Source: Benincasa hispida (Eukaryota; Streptophyta; Magnoliopsida; Cucurbitales; Cucurbitaceae). Taken from it: 64,000 bases of DNA. Location: the NCBI RefSeq assembly GCF_009727055.1, contig NC_052350.1:3028191-3092190 (forward strand), written 5' to 3'. The number at the start of each line of letters is the position of its first letter. Within the stretch, counting starts at the first letter, position 1. The position numbers and the translations under genes are program-made. The notes under the pieces are model-generated. The model was not told where the DNA came from, made no database searches, and saw only the letters and a program-made list of their open reading frames with translations. Below, one piece after another: positions 46,034 to 58,087 of the stretch.

Positions 46034-49000
46034 ATGTCGGATGATATGCTTCTTCATTTCTCTTCCAATTCATCCAATCAATCGGACCAGTCTTTGCCGA
46101 CCAAAATGGCCAAGCTCGAAGCTCGTATGGTCGGTAAGACCTCGTCCATCCAGCCGCCTGCTCAGTCGCAGTCAACCAGGACTTCTGTCTCATCTGCTGT
46201 GAAATTTGTCGCCACTGAAAATTTGATCGAGCCCTCCACTTCGAGTGATTCTGATGATGCTGTAAGTTCCATTTACCATTCATGTGCAACTTGTATTCAT
46301 TCCTCTTCGTTTCTGTATCTCGAGAATTGAGTTTTAGTTGGTTATTGAGATTGTGACTGATTAAACAACCTGCCATTCTAATTTTTCCCATTGGAACTGA
46401 CTGGAGTTAGGCGTGGGAAATGAGAATGCACCAACCCACAACTAGGATAATGTACTATCACCCGTATTACTTTTGTGTGGACAATCTTTGATTTTCTTGT
46501 CTTAAATAGTGTCTAGAGTGGATTTTTTATTTTCTTGTGATACTCTGTTATTGAAAGGTTGACATCGATAACTTTGGAAAAAGTAAGCGAGATTTATTCG
46601 TGTTAGAATATAATTTTGGTGCTTTTGGCTGACCTATGAACTTTAACGTCCTTTGACAGAAAAAATGAACTTGAACGTTCTTATTTAGGATCCATATCCA
46701 TTTATTTGTTTTCGTTGATAACCAAAACTTATTTTTGCTTTGTAAGTATGATAACTTAAAGTTGAGAGATTATCTATTATGGACTTGATGATTTCTTTTA
46801 GTACAATAGAGGGTGGGGGGATTCAAACTATAAATTTCTTGGTTACTAATATCTATTATATGCTCGTTGAGCTATGCTCGCATTGGCTTATTCTGGATTT
46901 GATGATATTGTATGTAATATATTGTATATTAGACTGGAGATGGATTCCTCATCCAAGCTAACACCCAAAAGCGTCAAAAACTTCAAGAGGCCAATGACCC
47001 AGTCCTTCCTGAACGTGCTGAGGTAGTTCTTATTATTTTGGTTATGGTTTGGAGTAACAATTGCTGTAGTTTAAATATGATAGACAATTCCTAAACCCTG
47101 GTTCATTGATCATAAATGTTTTTATCCAATGAAATGTTCGTGTTTCTTGTATAAGTTTTTCATTTTCTAGTTACTGCATCAAACCTTGTTGTCTTCTTTA
47201 TCGAGCACTTGACTGTCTGTGCCTTCTCCGTCTTGTTAATTTTTTTTCTCCCTTTTCTTTTGATTTTCTGAGTCTATTGACCTGCAAGTTGTTTTTTGGC
47301 ACCTATTATACTCCTTGGAATTTTACCTTTAATGACCAATATATATATATATAAAATAAAATTACAAGGCATTTCAGGCAGTGGAAGATGGAAGGCAAAA
47401 TCTGGTGGAAGCCACAGAGACCAAAAAGAATGTGGATGTAAATAGGAAAAAACAAGCCAGAGGAAGGGGACAATCCCTCTCAAATCGAGGTCGTGGGTCA
47501 AGAGTTAATGATCAGATAAAATCACAAATTTCTCTCTCAACAATTCCACCTACCAATGGTCAACACGACAGTTTATACCTTAAGGTAAGATCTGACTGAT
47601 CAGTTAGTCAAATCTGTAATGTTGTTTGTGCTTTAATTGAACAATTTTGTGTTATTTAGTTCTTTATGATGGATTGACCATTATTTAGTTCTTTATGATG
47701 GATTGACCATTTAGTTGAAGTTATTTATTTGATTGAAAGATAGTCTCCAAAATCTATTTCAGACATCTTTTTATAGGTATATATATATTTTTTTGTTTAT
47801 TTATATCTTATTTAATTTCCTCGTTTTTAGAATTGGAGAGCTTCTTCTATAAATCCTTGTCTTTTTGGGCATCTTGGCTCTTTTTGTATGTTTCCTTTTT
47901 CGATGAAAATGCCACACTTTGTTTAATTGTGCTGGAGACTCTCATTCAGGCTTTGGTAATAGATGATATTTGTGAAACTGTCATCCTGCTTTTCCACAAA
48001 TTTTTAGGTGTCCTACTGGGAGCACAAAGGTTCTGTCATCCTTCTTTCAATTTGTCTAGTTTAAGTAAGTGATCTTAGGAAGTTAGACACCTTCTCCAAA
48101 GTTGCATAGATTCCTTTAAAGTGGAGAATAGACAAGGATAGTGTGATCAGACAAGAGATATCCCTATCATGGGTGAGGAAGTCATCTTTAATGTGTTCCA
48201 CTAAAACTCAGTTGTCGTCCAGTGTAATCAAATGGGACACTTATCAGATGGTTGCTACAAGCAATCACATAGAGGTAGTGCAGCAGGAATTGGAGGAGGA
48301 AAATGCACTAACTCAGAAAGATGACGAGGAAGCCATGGGTGCTATGTTGAAGGGGATGAAGGGGAGCATTTGTCTTACATTTCATCAACTCTTACTCATG
48401 CAAAAATTGAAATGACCTTCTCAACAGCACTCAATATTCAGGACTTGTTGCAGCAAGAATGATATGGTTGATGAAATGATTTTAGAGGTGGTGGTAGAGA
48501 GAATATGTTCCATCTCTAAGAGTTGCAAGGAGTCGATTGAGTAGCTTTTCCTCCATCCACCGTTTCGTGATAAAGGGTGCTTTTTGTGGCAGGAGGCTTT
48601 AGGGAGAGAGAAACAACATAATCTTTAGAGGGCTTGAGAGTTCCTATGACGATGTTTGGTCTCTACCAGACTCTTTTGTATTTACTTGGTCTTATTTCTC
48701 GACTGGAGCCTCTTTTGTAGTCTGACTTTTCTTTTTGTGGGGTTTTCCTTTTTTATATGTCTGACTATGCCTTCATTTTTTCTCAATGAAAGTTAAATTT
48801 TTTTCAATTCTTTTAAAAGACAGAGAATATATTTTATCTTTCCTCAGTGAAACTTTCAAGTCGACCCATGATCCATTATCCTTTGTTACCCATGCAAGAT
48901 TGCATGGGTTGGAGAAGCGGATCAGGCCTATATAAATGAGCTGTTCCATTTTCTTTTTGAAAAGGTCTTCTTTCATTTTTTCTCAATGAAAGCAGTTTGT

Positions 49001-52000
49001 TTCTATCACAAAACGTATCAATTGAACCATAATGGGTTGGCCTAGTGGTAAATAAAGGAACATCTTCTTGGTAAAGGGCTAAGAGGTCATAAGTTCAATC
49101 TATGGTGGCCACCTACTTAGGATTCAATATCTTATGAGTTTCTTTGACACCTAAATATTGTAGGGTCAGGCGGGTTCTCCTGTGAGACTAGTCGAGGTGC
49201 GTGTAAGTTGACCTAGACACTCACGGATGTTTTAAAAAAAAAAAAAAAAAGGAAGAAGGCACTGATTGATAGTCTTTTCCTATATGGCACAGTGTTGGGA
49301 TATATTTGGGTTGGTTGGTTCAACATCAATTATTCTTGTTAGTTTAAGGTATACTAAAAAGCCAACTTAAATAACAGACTTTTTAATTAAAATTGATTGT
49401 CTGAAACAGGCAAAACCAATCAAAATTGACCAATGTTTTCTATTTTTAAAAGAAGTTGCCCCATCACGATGGCTTCTAGAAAGTATGAAATATTCAATTA
49501 GCAGCTACAAAATTTCTTGGGAAGGAAGGCCGTAAGACTAAGCATGGGCCTTCGCATAGTACCCTCATTTTCTACCTGGAAGAATGAGATACCTGAGCCA
49601 TTGATCAAGCTATTGCAATGCAATTCTATTAATTCATTGTCCGAATTTAAAGTCCTGTTTTCTATTAAGAAAAAAAACATTTTGGTTGATTAGTAATCAA
49701 TCTCTGGTTTTGCAGGATGGTATGTGTAAAGAGCATCTTCGGGTAGATAATCGATCTCCAATGGAGGTATGGCGTTTTTCATATGTGCATGGAAGCATTC
49801 TCCAATACAGGCAAACGTACCTTTTTTCTTTTTCTTTTTTGGATAGAGATATATCCTTATGTCAAATCCCTATGAAGCATGCATCTGAATGAGTGCAAAA
49901 AAGAATTTTTATGCCCATGTAATTCGCCGGTTTGCAACCTTTGAAATAAGATTAAATGTGTTTTGTCAACATACAATTGTTGACTTGTGAAGTGTTGTTT
50001 TGTTTGTAATGAATAGTATCTCCTGTTTGGTGCATGGAAAAAGTTTTCATTATGTGGAATATCTTGCCTTGGTGCCACAACTTATTGACATCTCAAATTT
50101 TTTCTTTTTGTTGGTTGTATTTAATAGGAAGAGTTGGTTTCTTTACGGGCAAAAGTTGCTTCATTGGAGGAGGATTTGCGAAAATCACGTCAAGAGTCTT
50201 CTGAATATCAAAATCTTTACCATGAATTAGAAAAGGTACATAGATAACACCCAAGATAGTTGAAAACCTATTTGCTAGAATACATTTTCCTTATGGACTT
50301 TGTCCATGCATATGGTGGCATTCGAAAATGTTTTTCTTTTTTGGAGTATTCTAGAATGTTTCATTCATAAGTTTGTTCATTTGCAAGACATCTTCGAATT
50401 GTCTTTTCTGTTTATTAATTTTATGATTTTATCTTTTCTCTTTGATCCTGATTTACGCAGGAATTGAAGGAGCTCAAAGAGTACGAACAGCAAATGAAGC
50501 CTAAGGTTTGTTTGTCTCAAGGAATTAATCTCTTACCTGTGAGCTGAAAAAATTTATAAAAATTTAACCGTGTATAATATCCAGTTTAAGAAGCTACAAG
50601 TTCCTTAGTGAAAACATTCCATCTAGGAGCTAGGTCATGAAGTCTAAGAATTCATCTACATCTATACTCTTCCTGGGGATTTTCCAATACCTAGAAGTCC
50701 CTGAACTATCTTCGGTCAATATGTGTCTGGAAGATGACTTTGTTTTTCACTAGCATTAACAATTCTATTATCTCTGCCACTACTAACTATATTCCACCCT
50801 ACTCGCACCAGTCACTGCTTGCCTTTCTTGCCCAATTTATATATGGCCCACAACCTTATCTTACTTTATGGTAGCCATTTTTCTGACCATCAAGGTTGTT
50901 TACTCCAAAGGGAGGTTATTTACCATGAAATCTAGCTGATTGCTTCTTTATAATGTTATTTGTTCTCCTATTATGAAGAGGCAAATAGAACGTGCTTTCA
51001 TCATCAAGAATTTGATTTTTTGTAGACACAGATTTGTCATTAACTATTTCATCCTTCTTGTGGATTTTATTGACATTACAGAGAACAAAAGTACTATCGG
51101 ATTTGCTGATATCTGTTTCAAAGGCTGAGAGGCAGGAAGCGAGGATGAAAGTCCGACAAGACTCCTTGAGACTTGGCAATGTGGGTGTAATCAGGTTAGT
51201 TTTTTCATAATCTAGTTGTTATATGCCATTGCCACGTTATATCTTGCCCTTGCTTAGTGAGGGATTTATATCCCGTCTTCTTTACCCTACTTTAACAATT
51301 ATGTTCCAATTCCTGGCCTCTAGATAGCCGTGCTAATGGACGAGATTTGTGAGACTTAAGCTATGGGTTTGAAATTTTGTCTGAAACTTTGACTATTCTG
51401 GGTTTTGGATTTGGATTTGGATTTGTCAATCAAATTATTGGCTTCTTGCAATCACATTCACTTTCAAGTTTTATTCAAGGAAAAAACTGATTGCATTTTT
51501 GTATGGATGTCAGAGCTGGGACAGTCATATCTGAAACGTGGGAGGATGGACAAGCATTGAAAGATCTAAATGCTCATCTTGTACGTCATCTTTATGCTTT
51601 TGTTAACGACTTAAATTTTAGGAAGAAACTAAACTTATTAAATTTTTCTTCTTTATCGGATCAAATAAACAAGGACTTTTTATATAGAAGAAAAACCATC
51701 GACCAATAAATAAGTTTTTTATTCCAAATATGAATAATCGGTATAAACACCCAGTCACCTAATACTCAGATAATATTACAGAAGTATAAAGAAAATCCAA
51801 CATAACCATATCCAAAACAAATTTGAATTTGTTTCCAATTTAATAGTAGGTTTTTTGTTTGTTTGTTTGTTTTGTTTTTCTTTTTTTAAATTATTATTTG
51901 CAAATTATAGTAGAGCATGTTGTACTTTTTAGATCTTTTGTTGTGGATAAAATATTCTCACGAGCAAAGAAAATAGGATGAACATATCATAGCCTCAGCA

Positions 52001-55000
52001 TTTGGCGAATAGTATATTTTTACTATCTGAACAAAAAGTTTTTTTTGTCACCTACTAGATCATGTATCTTTGTTTTAGTTTTTCCAACATGGAGTTCTTG
52101 TGAGTTGTACATTTAGTCATTTGTTCATTGTGACAAATAAGTTTCTCACTTTTCAGAAACAATTACTAGAAACCAAGGAGGCTATTGAACGACAGCGCAA
52201 GTCCTTGAAGAAAAGACAGCCGGGTAAGTTTTTCTCATGCACTAGTACATGTGATCTTGCTGCAAGATTTTTTGAAATTTAAGATAAGAATATATGCTTT
52301 GTGCCTAAAATTCTAAATTCAACCATCTAGAAGTGACTGAACTTTCTATTTTATAGACAAAGGTGATGGGACCGATGTAGAGCCAGGAGCCCAAGAAGAG
52401 GACAGTTTCATTCAGGATGAAATCTATAAATCCCGTCTGGCAAGCATTAAGCGTGTTAGTTCCTTTGTCATGTCTTGTTGTCTCTTTAATTGAAAACATT
52501 TGCAATTTTATTTATTGGTTTGCTTAGATGACATATCTATCTTATCATAATTTATAAACTCTTATGCCTTTTTGTTTCTTTTGTGATAATATATTTCTTC
52601 GATGTTCTTATCAAAATAATAATAATAATACTAAAATAAATAAATAAATAAAATAAAATAAAATAAATAATTTATGAACTCTTTGTAGGAAGAGGAAACT
52701 ATTCTACGTGAAAGGGACCGATATGAAATTGATAAAGGAAGGCTTATACGTGAAATGAAGCGGATACGAGATGAGGATGGTTCTCGTTTCAACAATTTTC
52801 AGATTCTAAATTGCAGATATGCCCTTTTAAACCTTCTTGGGAAAGGAGGATTCAGTGAGGTTTACAAGGTCAGAAATTTGTGCTGTATAATTATTCTTAA
52901 CATTCTCTCAAAAAAACTGTTCGAGATTTAAATTGATGGGAAAAAAACAAGACCGTCTCTGCCTACATTTGGCAACTGTAAAGATATACCTTTTTGCAGT
53001 GATTTTGAAGTAAGAAATTTCCAGCAGGCTTATGACTTGGTAGAGCATAGATATGTTGCGTGTAAGCTGCATGGGTTGAATGCTCAGTGGAGTGAAGAGA
53101 AGAAGCAAAGTTATATAAGGCATGCAATTAGGGAGTACAATATCCACAAAACATTGGTGCATACTCACATTGTTCGGCTATGGGACATTTTCGAGATTGA
53201 TCAAAATACATTCTGTACAGTCTTAGAATATTGTAGCGGTATATCTCTGTTTTACCATTGTATATTTCTGATGTGCTTTTCATGTTGTGCGAGGAAGCCA
53301 GTTGAAATATTCTGCTTTGAACATAAACAAAATTGACACTTGTTTTCTGGAACAATCTGAAACGCATGATTTTATCAGACTATGCATAACACTGTCTATT
53401 TTTCTTCTTATCTTCATATGAAAAGTGGTATTTTTTTTTCGTCTTGCTTTATCAGTTGCACATTTTTTTTCTCCAGGGAAGGATCTTGATGCTGTTCTCA
53501 AGTCAACACCAATATTACCTGAGAAAGAAGCCAGGATTATCATAGTTCAGATATTTCATGGCCTCGTTTACTTGAACAGAAGGACACAAAAAATTATCCA
53601 TTATGACCTGAAACCTGGTAACGTTTTATTTGATGAACTAGGTGTTGCAAAAGTGACGGATTTCGGTCTGAGTAAAATAGTTGAGGATGATGTTGGATCA
53701 CAGGGTATGGAACTAACATCACAGGGTGCTGGAACATATTGGTAAATGTCTATTTTAGTGTATACTTTTGGCTTTTTATATGTTTTGACATTTATATCCT
53801 GCTAAGAGTATTGAATAGGCTGTGACTTTTTGAGTTGAGTAGAATAGTTTCTTTGCTAGTTATATCAAGTTTGCTTTCCTTTCCCCTCTCCTCTTTAGTC
53901 CATTTCTGTGTCTAAATGTGTAAACCATTGTTGACCTTTTTCAAGGAGGTAATGCGTTTTATGGAGAAATTATGGTGAACGAATGGTTCTTTTTTGGATT
54001 TTAAGTCCTTGATATTGTTTGTACAAGTTTTCTTCTTATAACGCCCCCATGCATGCATTCCTACTCTGTGTAGTGTCAGTCGTTGATTTGTTTTGGCATC
54101 TGCAGGTATTTACCTCCCGAATGCTTTGAACTCAGCAAGACTCCTTTAATATCATCCAAGGTTGGTTGTTCTATAGTTTATTTTCTCTTTTCTGCTGCAT
54201 TCTTGTTTATGTTATTATAGTCGTGGACAACTGAATTTTAGATATCTCCATAATGGTACGATATTGTTTACTTTAGACATAAACCTTCATGACTTTGCTT
54301 TTGGTTTCACTCAAAATGCTTAAAGACATAGAAAATGGGGTGAGGGAAGATACGATAAGTATTCCCCACTGGTCGCCACCAATCTTTCAGTGTTAGATAT
54401 ATCTCTAGTTGGCTTGAATTAAGAATGGTTTGTATTTACCAAAGAATCTATACAAAGAACTCTGATCCAAAAACTAGGAAAAAGAACAAGGCAGTAAGGC
54501 TAACACCACATTTGTTTTTCTAAAAAAAAACATCAAGTTTCTTGCAAGTGAGTCTCCCAATTGTGATTTGTGCAGAAAAGTGTAGTATGTACTTTACTGC
54601 CTTGCTTTTCCTAAGCTCGGGTTTTCTATAACCTACCATCTTCTGAAAACAGGTTGATGTCTGGTCAGCGGGTGTACTACTATATCAAATGCTCTTTGGC
54701 AGACGTCCATTTGGACATGATCAGACACAAGAAAGAATACTTCGTGAAGACACCATTATAAAAGCTCGTAAAGTTGATTTCCCTACTCGACCTGCTGTCT
54801 CAAACGAGGCGAAGGTGAGCTGTAGTCTGATTTGCATTTGCTCAATTCCCTTCAACATAATATAAACTATTTTTGTGCTTAATAACACATTCATAATATA
54901 TTTTGGCCATCCATATTTTGATATGTCAAGGTTTCCTACATATAATTTCCTATGTTATAATGTAGAGATTCACAGCAGTCAAACAATGGTTTTTATATTA

Positions 55001-55107
55001 ACGTAATGCAGGATTTTATACGTCGTTGTTTGACATATAACCAAGCAGAGAGACCCGATGTTTTGACGATTGCTCAAGATTCATACCTAACATATTTGAA
55101 GAAGTAA
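46034..55107 (+). CDS. TSL: TOUSLED-type serine/threonine protein kinase, 16 exons
   Basis: Nuclear kinase of the Tousled family, which in plants and animals acts in chromatin assembly, DNA repair and cell-cycle control. Exons 46034-46261, 46933-47022, 47378-47584, 49716-49766, 50128-50235, 50461-50505, 51082-51194, 51514-51580, 52157-52223, 52357-52454, 52689-52868, 53028-53238, 53477-53741, 54106-54160, 54653-54814, 55012-55107; all GT-AG, 680 residues (Arabidopsis TSL has 688). The start [20 protein letters not shown] is family-typical. Residues about 140-160 are Arg/Gly/Lys-rich (nuclear signal), about 195-400 coiled coil for self-association. Kinase: GKGGFSEV (about 409-416), VACK lysine 431, catalytic loop HYDLKPGN (Asp532; Tyr in place of the usual Arg, as in other Tousled kinases), DFG 550-552. 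All key residues are intact. Exon 12 starts at a CAGCAG acceptor. Confidence 0.95.
46798..46890 (-). mobile_element. tRNA-derived SINE in kinase intron 1
   Basis: On the minus strand: GCCAATGCGAGCATAGCTCA (A-box-like), then a B-box-like GTTTGAATCCCCCC and a CTATTGTACTAAA tail. Same family as 44319-44405 and 56171-56250. Confidence 0.55.
47655..47715 (+). repeat. Direct duplication, 30 bp x 2
   Basis: TTAGTTCTTTATGATGGATT and the following GACCATTA occur twice in a row in kinase intron 3. Confidence 0.7.
48140..48420 (+). pseudogene. Decayed retrotransposon gag-like fragment with zinc knuckle
   Basis: In kinase intron 3. Around 48210-48255 a CX2CX4HX4C knuckle can be read only if one extra base between the first two cysteines is ignored; it is followed by a Gly/Ser-rich stretch and an acidic [21 protein letters not shown] segment. 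This order resembles a Ty3/gypsy gag C-terminus. Short, frameshifted and not a gene. Confidence 0.4.
48550..48795 (+). mobile_element. 3' end of a LINE retrotransposon
   Basis: One frame reads [13 protein letters not shown] followed by DDVWSL before a stop. This matches the pattern (W)xERNNRIFR...DVWSLVR at the C-terminus (zf-RVT side) of many plant LINE ORF2 proteins. The rest of the element is absent. It lies in kinase intron 3, same strand. Confidence 0.55.
48772..48992 (+). repeat. 21-bp direct repeats flanking a 179-bp segment
   Basis: TTCATTTTTTCTCAATGAAA plus G occurs identically at 48772-48792 and 48972-48992, exactly 200 bp apart. It could be a target duplication of a retroposed piece, or a local duplication of the LINE tail. 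Confidence 0.55.
49030..49252 (+). mobile_element. Au-type SINE in kinase intron 3
   Basis: About 220 bp: TTGGCCTAGTGGTAAA (A-box-like), GGTCATAAGTTCAATC (B-box-like), the conserved body TAGGATTCAATATCTTATGA, GTAGGGTCAGGCGGGTT and GACTAGTCGAGGTGCG, then poly(A). These blocks are characteristic of the Au SINE family. Confidence 0.8.
52615..52670 (+). repeat. AAT/AAAT microsatellite
   Basis: (AAT)n followed by (AAAT)n and (AAAAT)n in kinase intron 10. Confidence 0.85.
54245..54415 (-). repeat. Dispersed repeat fragment in kinase intron 14
   Basis: Reverse complement of the block at 13700-13790: AATGGTACGATATTGTTTAC and GACTTTGCTTTTGGTTTC. Same TRIM/LTR-like family as the copy in kinesin intron 10, in opposite orientation. 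Confidence 0.4.
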
Positions 55108-57132
55108 TCACGTGACAGAAGTATGGTTCTGGAGATCCACATTACAGAAATTTAACAGGTTCTATCTTTCTACAGCAAGCAAAGAAAGTATAGTAACTCA
55201 TTGAAACTGTATACACAAAAAAAGAGCTGGTCTGCCATCCTTTTGAGTGACTTCAGTTGTCCTATCTTCAAATAATTGGAGGTTCGCAAAGTTTGTGGTT
55301 TGGAAAGTTGCCCTTTGGGTGGAAGGCACAGTGTCCTACAATCCTTGTGGTTTAGTGTTCTGAAAATGGGCTAGAGGCCCCTAAAATGGGGGAAAATGAG
55401 GGAAGTTTTGCTTTTCTTTTGTTTGCCCATATATTATTTTTCCCTTTCGGAAAATGATTGATTTTGTTGTATTAAATATTTTCTTCAGTTTATATGGTAT
55501 TGGCAGTCTCTTTTTGCCAATCGTTAGATAAACCGCATTTCCACCAAGGTTTCATGTAGATGTGCAACTCTCAAGAATGAAAAGTTCATATTTTTCTTGA
55601 AGTAATGACTATTATGAAGGTCTTCTTAGTATTGTTGAATCTCAATGTTTGCCCTGGTATTGTGAAGTTGGACTACCTAGAGGCTGTTTATATGCTGAAC
55701 GGGGTCTCTTTAGACTTTACTTGGGTCTCTTTTTTCATCCTTGAGGCTAAAGTCTCAGCAGATGAGTTGGACAAATGTTTTCTTCAATCACGTTTGATGC
55801 TTTAATAATGTTCTGGCCCATTCTCTTGTTGCAAGACGTTGGAAGAGCAAACTTCTTATCTTCTCGTGTTTCTTAATGCGATTAAAGTGATTTTGTAATC
55901 AGTCTTTGTATTCTAAAAATAAAAATTAAAAAAAGAAAAAGAAAGAAAAACAGAAAGTTCATTTTTTTTTGTTTATTTTATATATAAATTACATGAACAA
56001 AAATTTGCTACTCATATCTATAGCCTAATTGCTCGAGTTGGTACTTTTTTCCTTTTAAATCATGATATTATGACTCAACTTGGGAAGGTAGATTACACTT
56101 TTCCTTTTAAATATTATAGAATATAATATTTAAGATTAGACTGTAAAATTCATTTTATTTACTGTGTTTCTTTAGTACAAATTGGAGGTGGGGGATTTGA
56201 ACCATGGATCTTTTAGTCTTTAGTTCATAAGGATGGCAGTTGAGTTAAACTTTTATTGACCTATCATCTTTCTTTATTATTATCAAATATATACAAAATA
56301 AATGAACGACATTTATGAGATGCTCACATGGTGGGACTCTAGTTACTTATATCTCTAAGCTTGAAGATTTATCTCCTTCCATGGAGGGTGACATTCACAC
56401 ATGATTAGTAAGGATCAAGGTTAATTGAACTCTTACTTAAATAGTTGTGTAAAAAATCATCCAATGTCATATTTAATATTTTGTCCATTGAATTGTGTTT
56501 GAATTGATAACAAACATAAAATTGAAACCATTTTCATTTAAACTAATAAAAATAAACCAACACAATCATATGTTAACTAACCTAAACTTATATTATCGAT
56601 CCTGAAGCTGAGTTTGATTTTTCTACCACTATTTTAAAAGAAGAAAAGAATCAATAAAAACACAAAAGCAGTGAACAAATTAAATATCTAACGAGCATTA
56701 GTTTGAATTAATGAAAATACCAAAGCAACGAAGAAATAAAATATTTAATGAAGAATATGAAAGTATGCTACCACGCAAACCATAGTATGAAAAATGGGTT
56801 TCCCAATGGAAAAGGACATTACGTTACTATACGTACAGCTTGTCGGCCACGCAGCTTGTCTCCCAACGGCTATAAAATTTGAATGTCTTGGCCACGTGGA
56901 TCATTTTCTTATGTTTTCGATTCCTAAAATCTTTTTGTAAAAATAACAATTTAGTCTCTTAATTTTGATTTGTAATGATTTATTTTCTATAATTTCAACT
57001 TTGTAACAATTTAGTTCTTAAAACTTTATTATGTAACAGAATTGAAACTTGAGATATTAAATCCTTACAATCCAAAGTTATGCCAATTGAGCATCTCATA
57101 ATTTTGTTGAACTTAAACAACTAAGTTATATT
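55108..57132. other. Kinase 3' UTR and intergenic sequence
   Basis: The first 400-800 bases probably hold the kinase 3' UTR. The remainder is AT-rich, with one SINE remnant at 56171-56250. The short frame at 55605-55805 has no recognisable domain and is not called. Confidence 0.45.
56171..56250 (-). mobile_element. tRNA-derived SINE remnant
   Basis: On the minus strand: AGTTTAACTCAACTGCCATC (A-box-like), then GGTTCAAATCCCCCACC (B-box-like) and a TTTGTACTAAAG end. Same family as 46798-46890. Confidence 0.5.
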
Positions 57133-57205
57133 GATAGGGGAATCGAACCTCAAACCACGAGGTTGATAGTATAAACATTATGCTAATTGAGCTACGCTCT
57201 TGTTG
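57133..57205 (-). mobile_element. tRNA-derived SINE head
   Basis: On the minus strand: GCCAACAAGAGCGTAGCTCA, AATTAGCATAATG, CAACCTCGTGG and GAGGTTCGATTCCCC. A and B boxes are in good order, but acceptor-stem pairing is poor, so it is a tRNA-derived SINE rather than a tRNA gene. Related to 7183-7242. Confidence 0.6.
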
Positions 57206-57811
57206 GCTACTATTGATTTTGTTACAAGTAAGTTGAAACTTTCTAATAAATAAAGTGACGCACAATCAACATCCAAAATTGTATCACACAAATGTTCACA
57301 CCAACCTGATAGTAAAAATACAATTACAAAATCACATATGGAAAAGAAATGCTTAAATCCAAGAGATAAAATAGATAAAGCCAAAATAACTCCGAAAGCG
57401 AAGTTTACAAATTTAGTATATAAATTTTCATATTTGTATTTAATAGGTTATTTAGCTTTAAAAGTTATCCAGTAGGTACTATACTTTTATTTTTGTGTCT
57501 AATAAGTTTCTAAATTTTAAAAATTAATTAGGCCCTCAACATATTAACAATTTTTTAAATCAATATATATATATATAAATAAATTATTAAACGGTCAATT
57601 TTTGTCTGATTGGTGGGTAAAATTTTAAAATGTCGAATAAATCAAAGACATAATAGACATAAAGATAAAAGGTTAAGCATATTTTAGATACAAAATAGAA
57701 AGTACTACTTAAAAATCTAAAGAGCTGTTAAATTTCTTTTGAAGTTTAACATCTATTTAACATTAATTTCACAAAATTCTAAAACCAAATGTGCAACTTA
57801 GTTTAATATTA
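57206..57811. other. AT-rich spacer
   Basis: AT-rich with short repeats of the TAAATTTTTAAAGTTTA kind. No gene seen. Confidence 0.4.
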
Positions 57812-58087
57812 CGGTCCCGTTTGATAATCATTTTGTTTTTTAAAATTAAAGCTATAAACACTACTTTCACCTCCAAATTTCTTCATTTGTTATCTACTTT
57901 TCACCAATAGTTTGAAAAATTAAGCCAAATTTTGAGAATTAAAAAAAGCAACTTTTCAAAAAGTTGTTTGTGTTTTTGGAATTTGGTTAAGAATTTAACC
58001 ATTGTATGCAAATTACTGTAAGAAATGTGGATGGAATAAACTAAACTTTCGGGAGAAAAAAATCAAATGGTTACTAAATGGGGCCTA
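57812..58087. mobile_element. MITE, same family as in kinesin intron 21
   Basis: Left end CGGTCCCGTTTGATAATCAT, right end ATGGTTACTAAATGGGGCC, inverted. The inside shares CTACTTTCACCTCCAAATTT and AATTTGGTTAAGAATT with 17007-17326. Confidence 0.62.

Noticed and set aside
45960..46391. 143-codon minus-strand frame
   Set aside because: Antisense to kinase exon 1 and its flanks; no recognisable domain, while the plus-strand exon encodes a conserved N-terminus.
48773..48976. 67-codon minus-strand frame resembling a retroelement RT piece
   Set aside because: A weak resemblance to gypsy RT wording was considered, but the segment is bounded by 21-bp direct repeats and is too short and ambiguous to classify.
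57133..57205. tRNA gene
   Set aside because: A and B boxes are present, but acceptor-stem pairing is poor and a truncated copy with poly(A) exists at 7183; a SINE explains it better.
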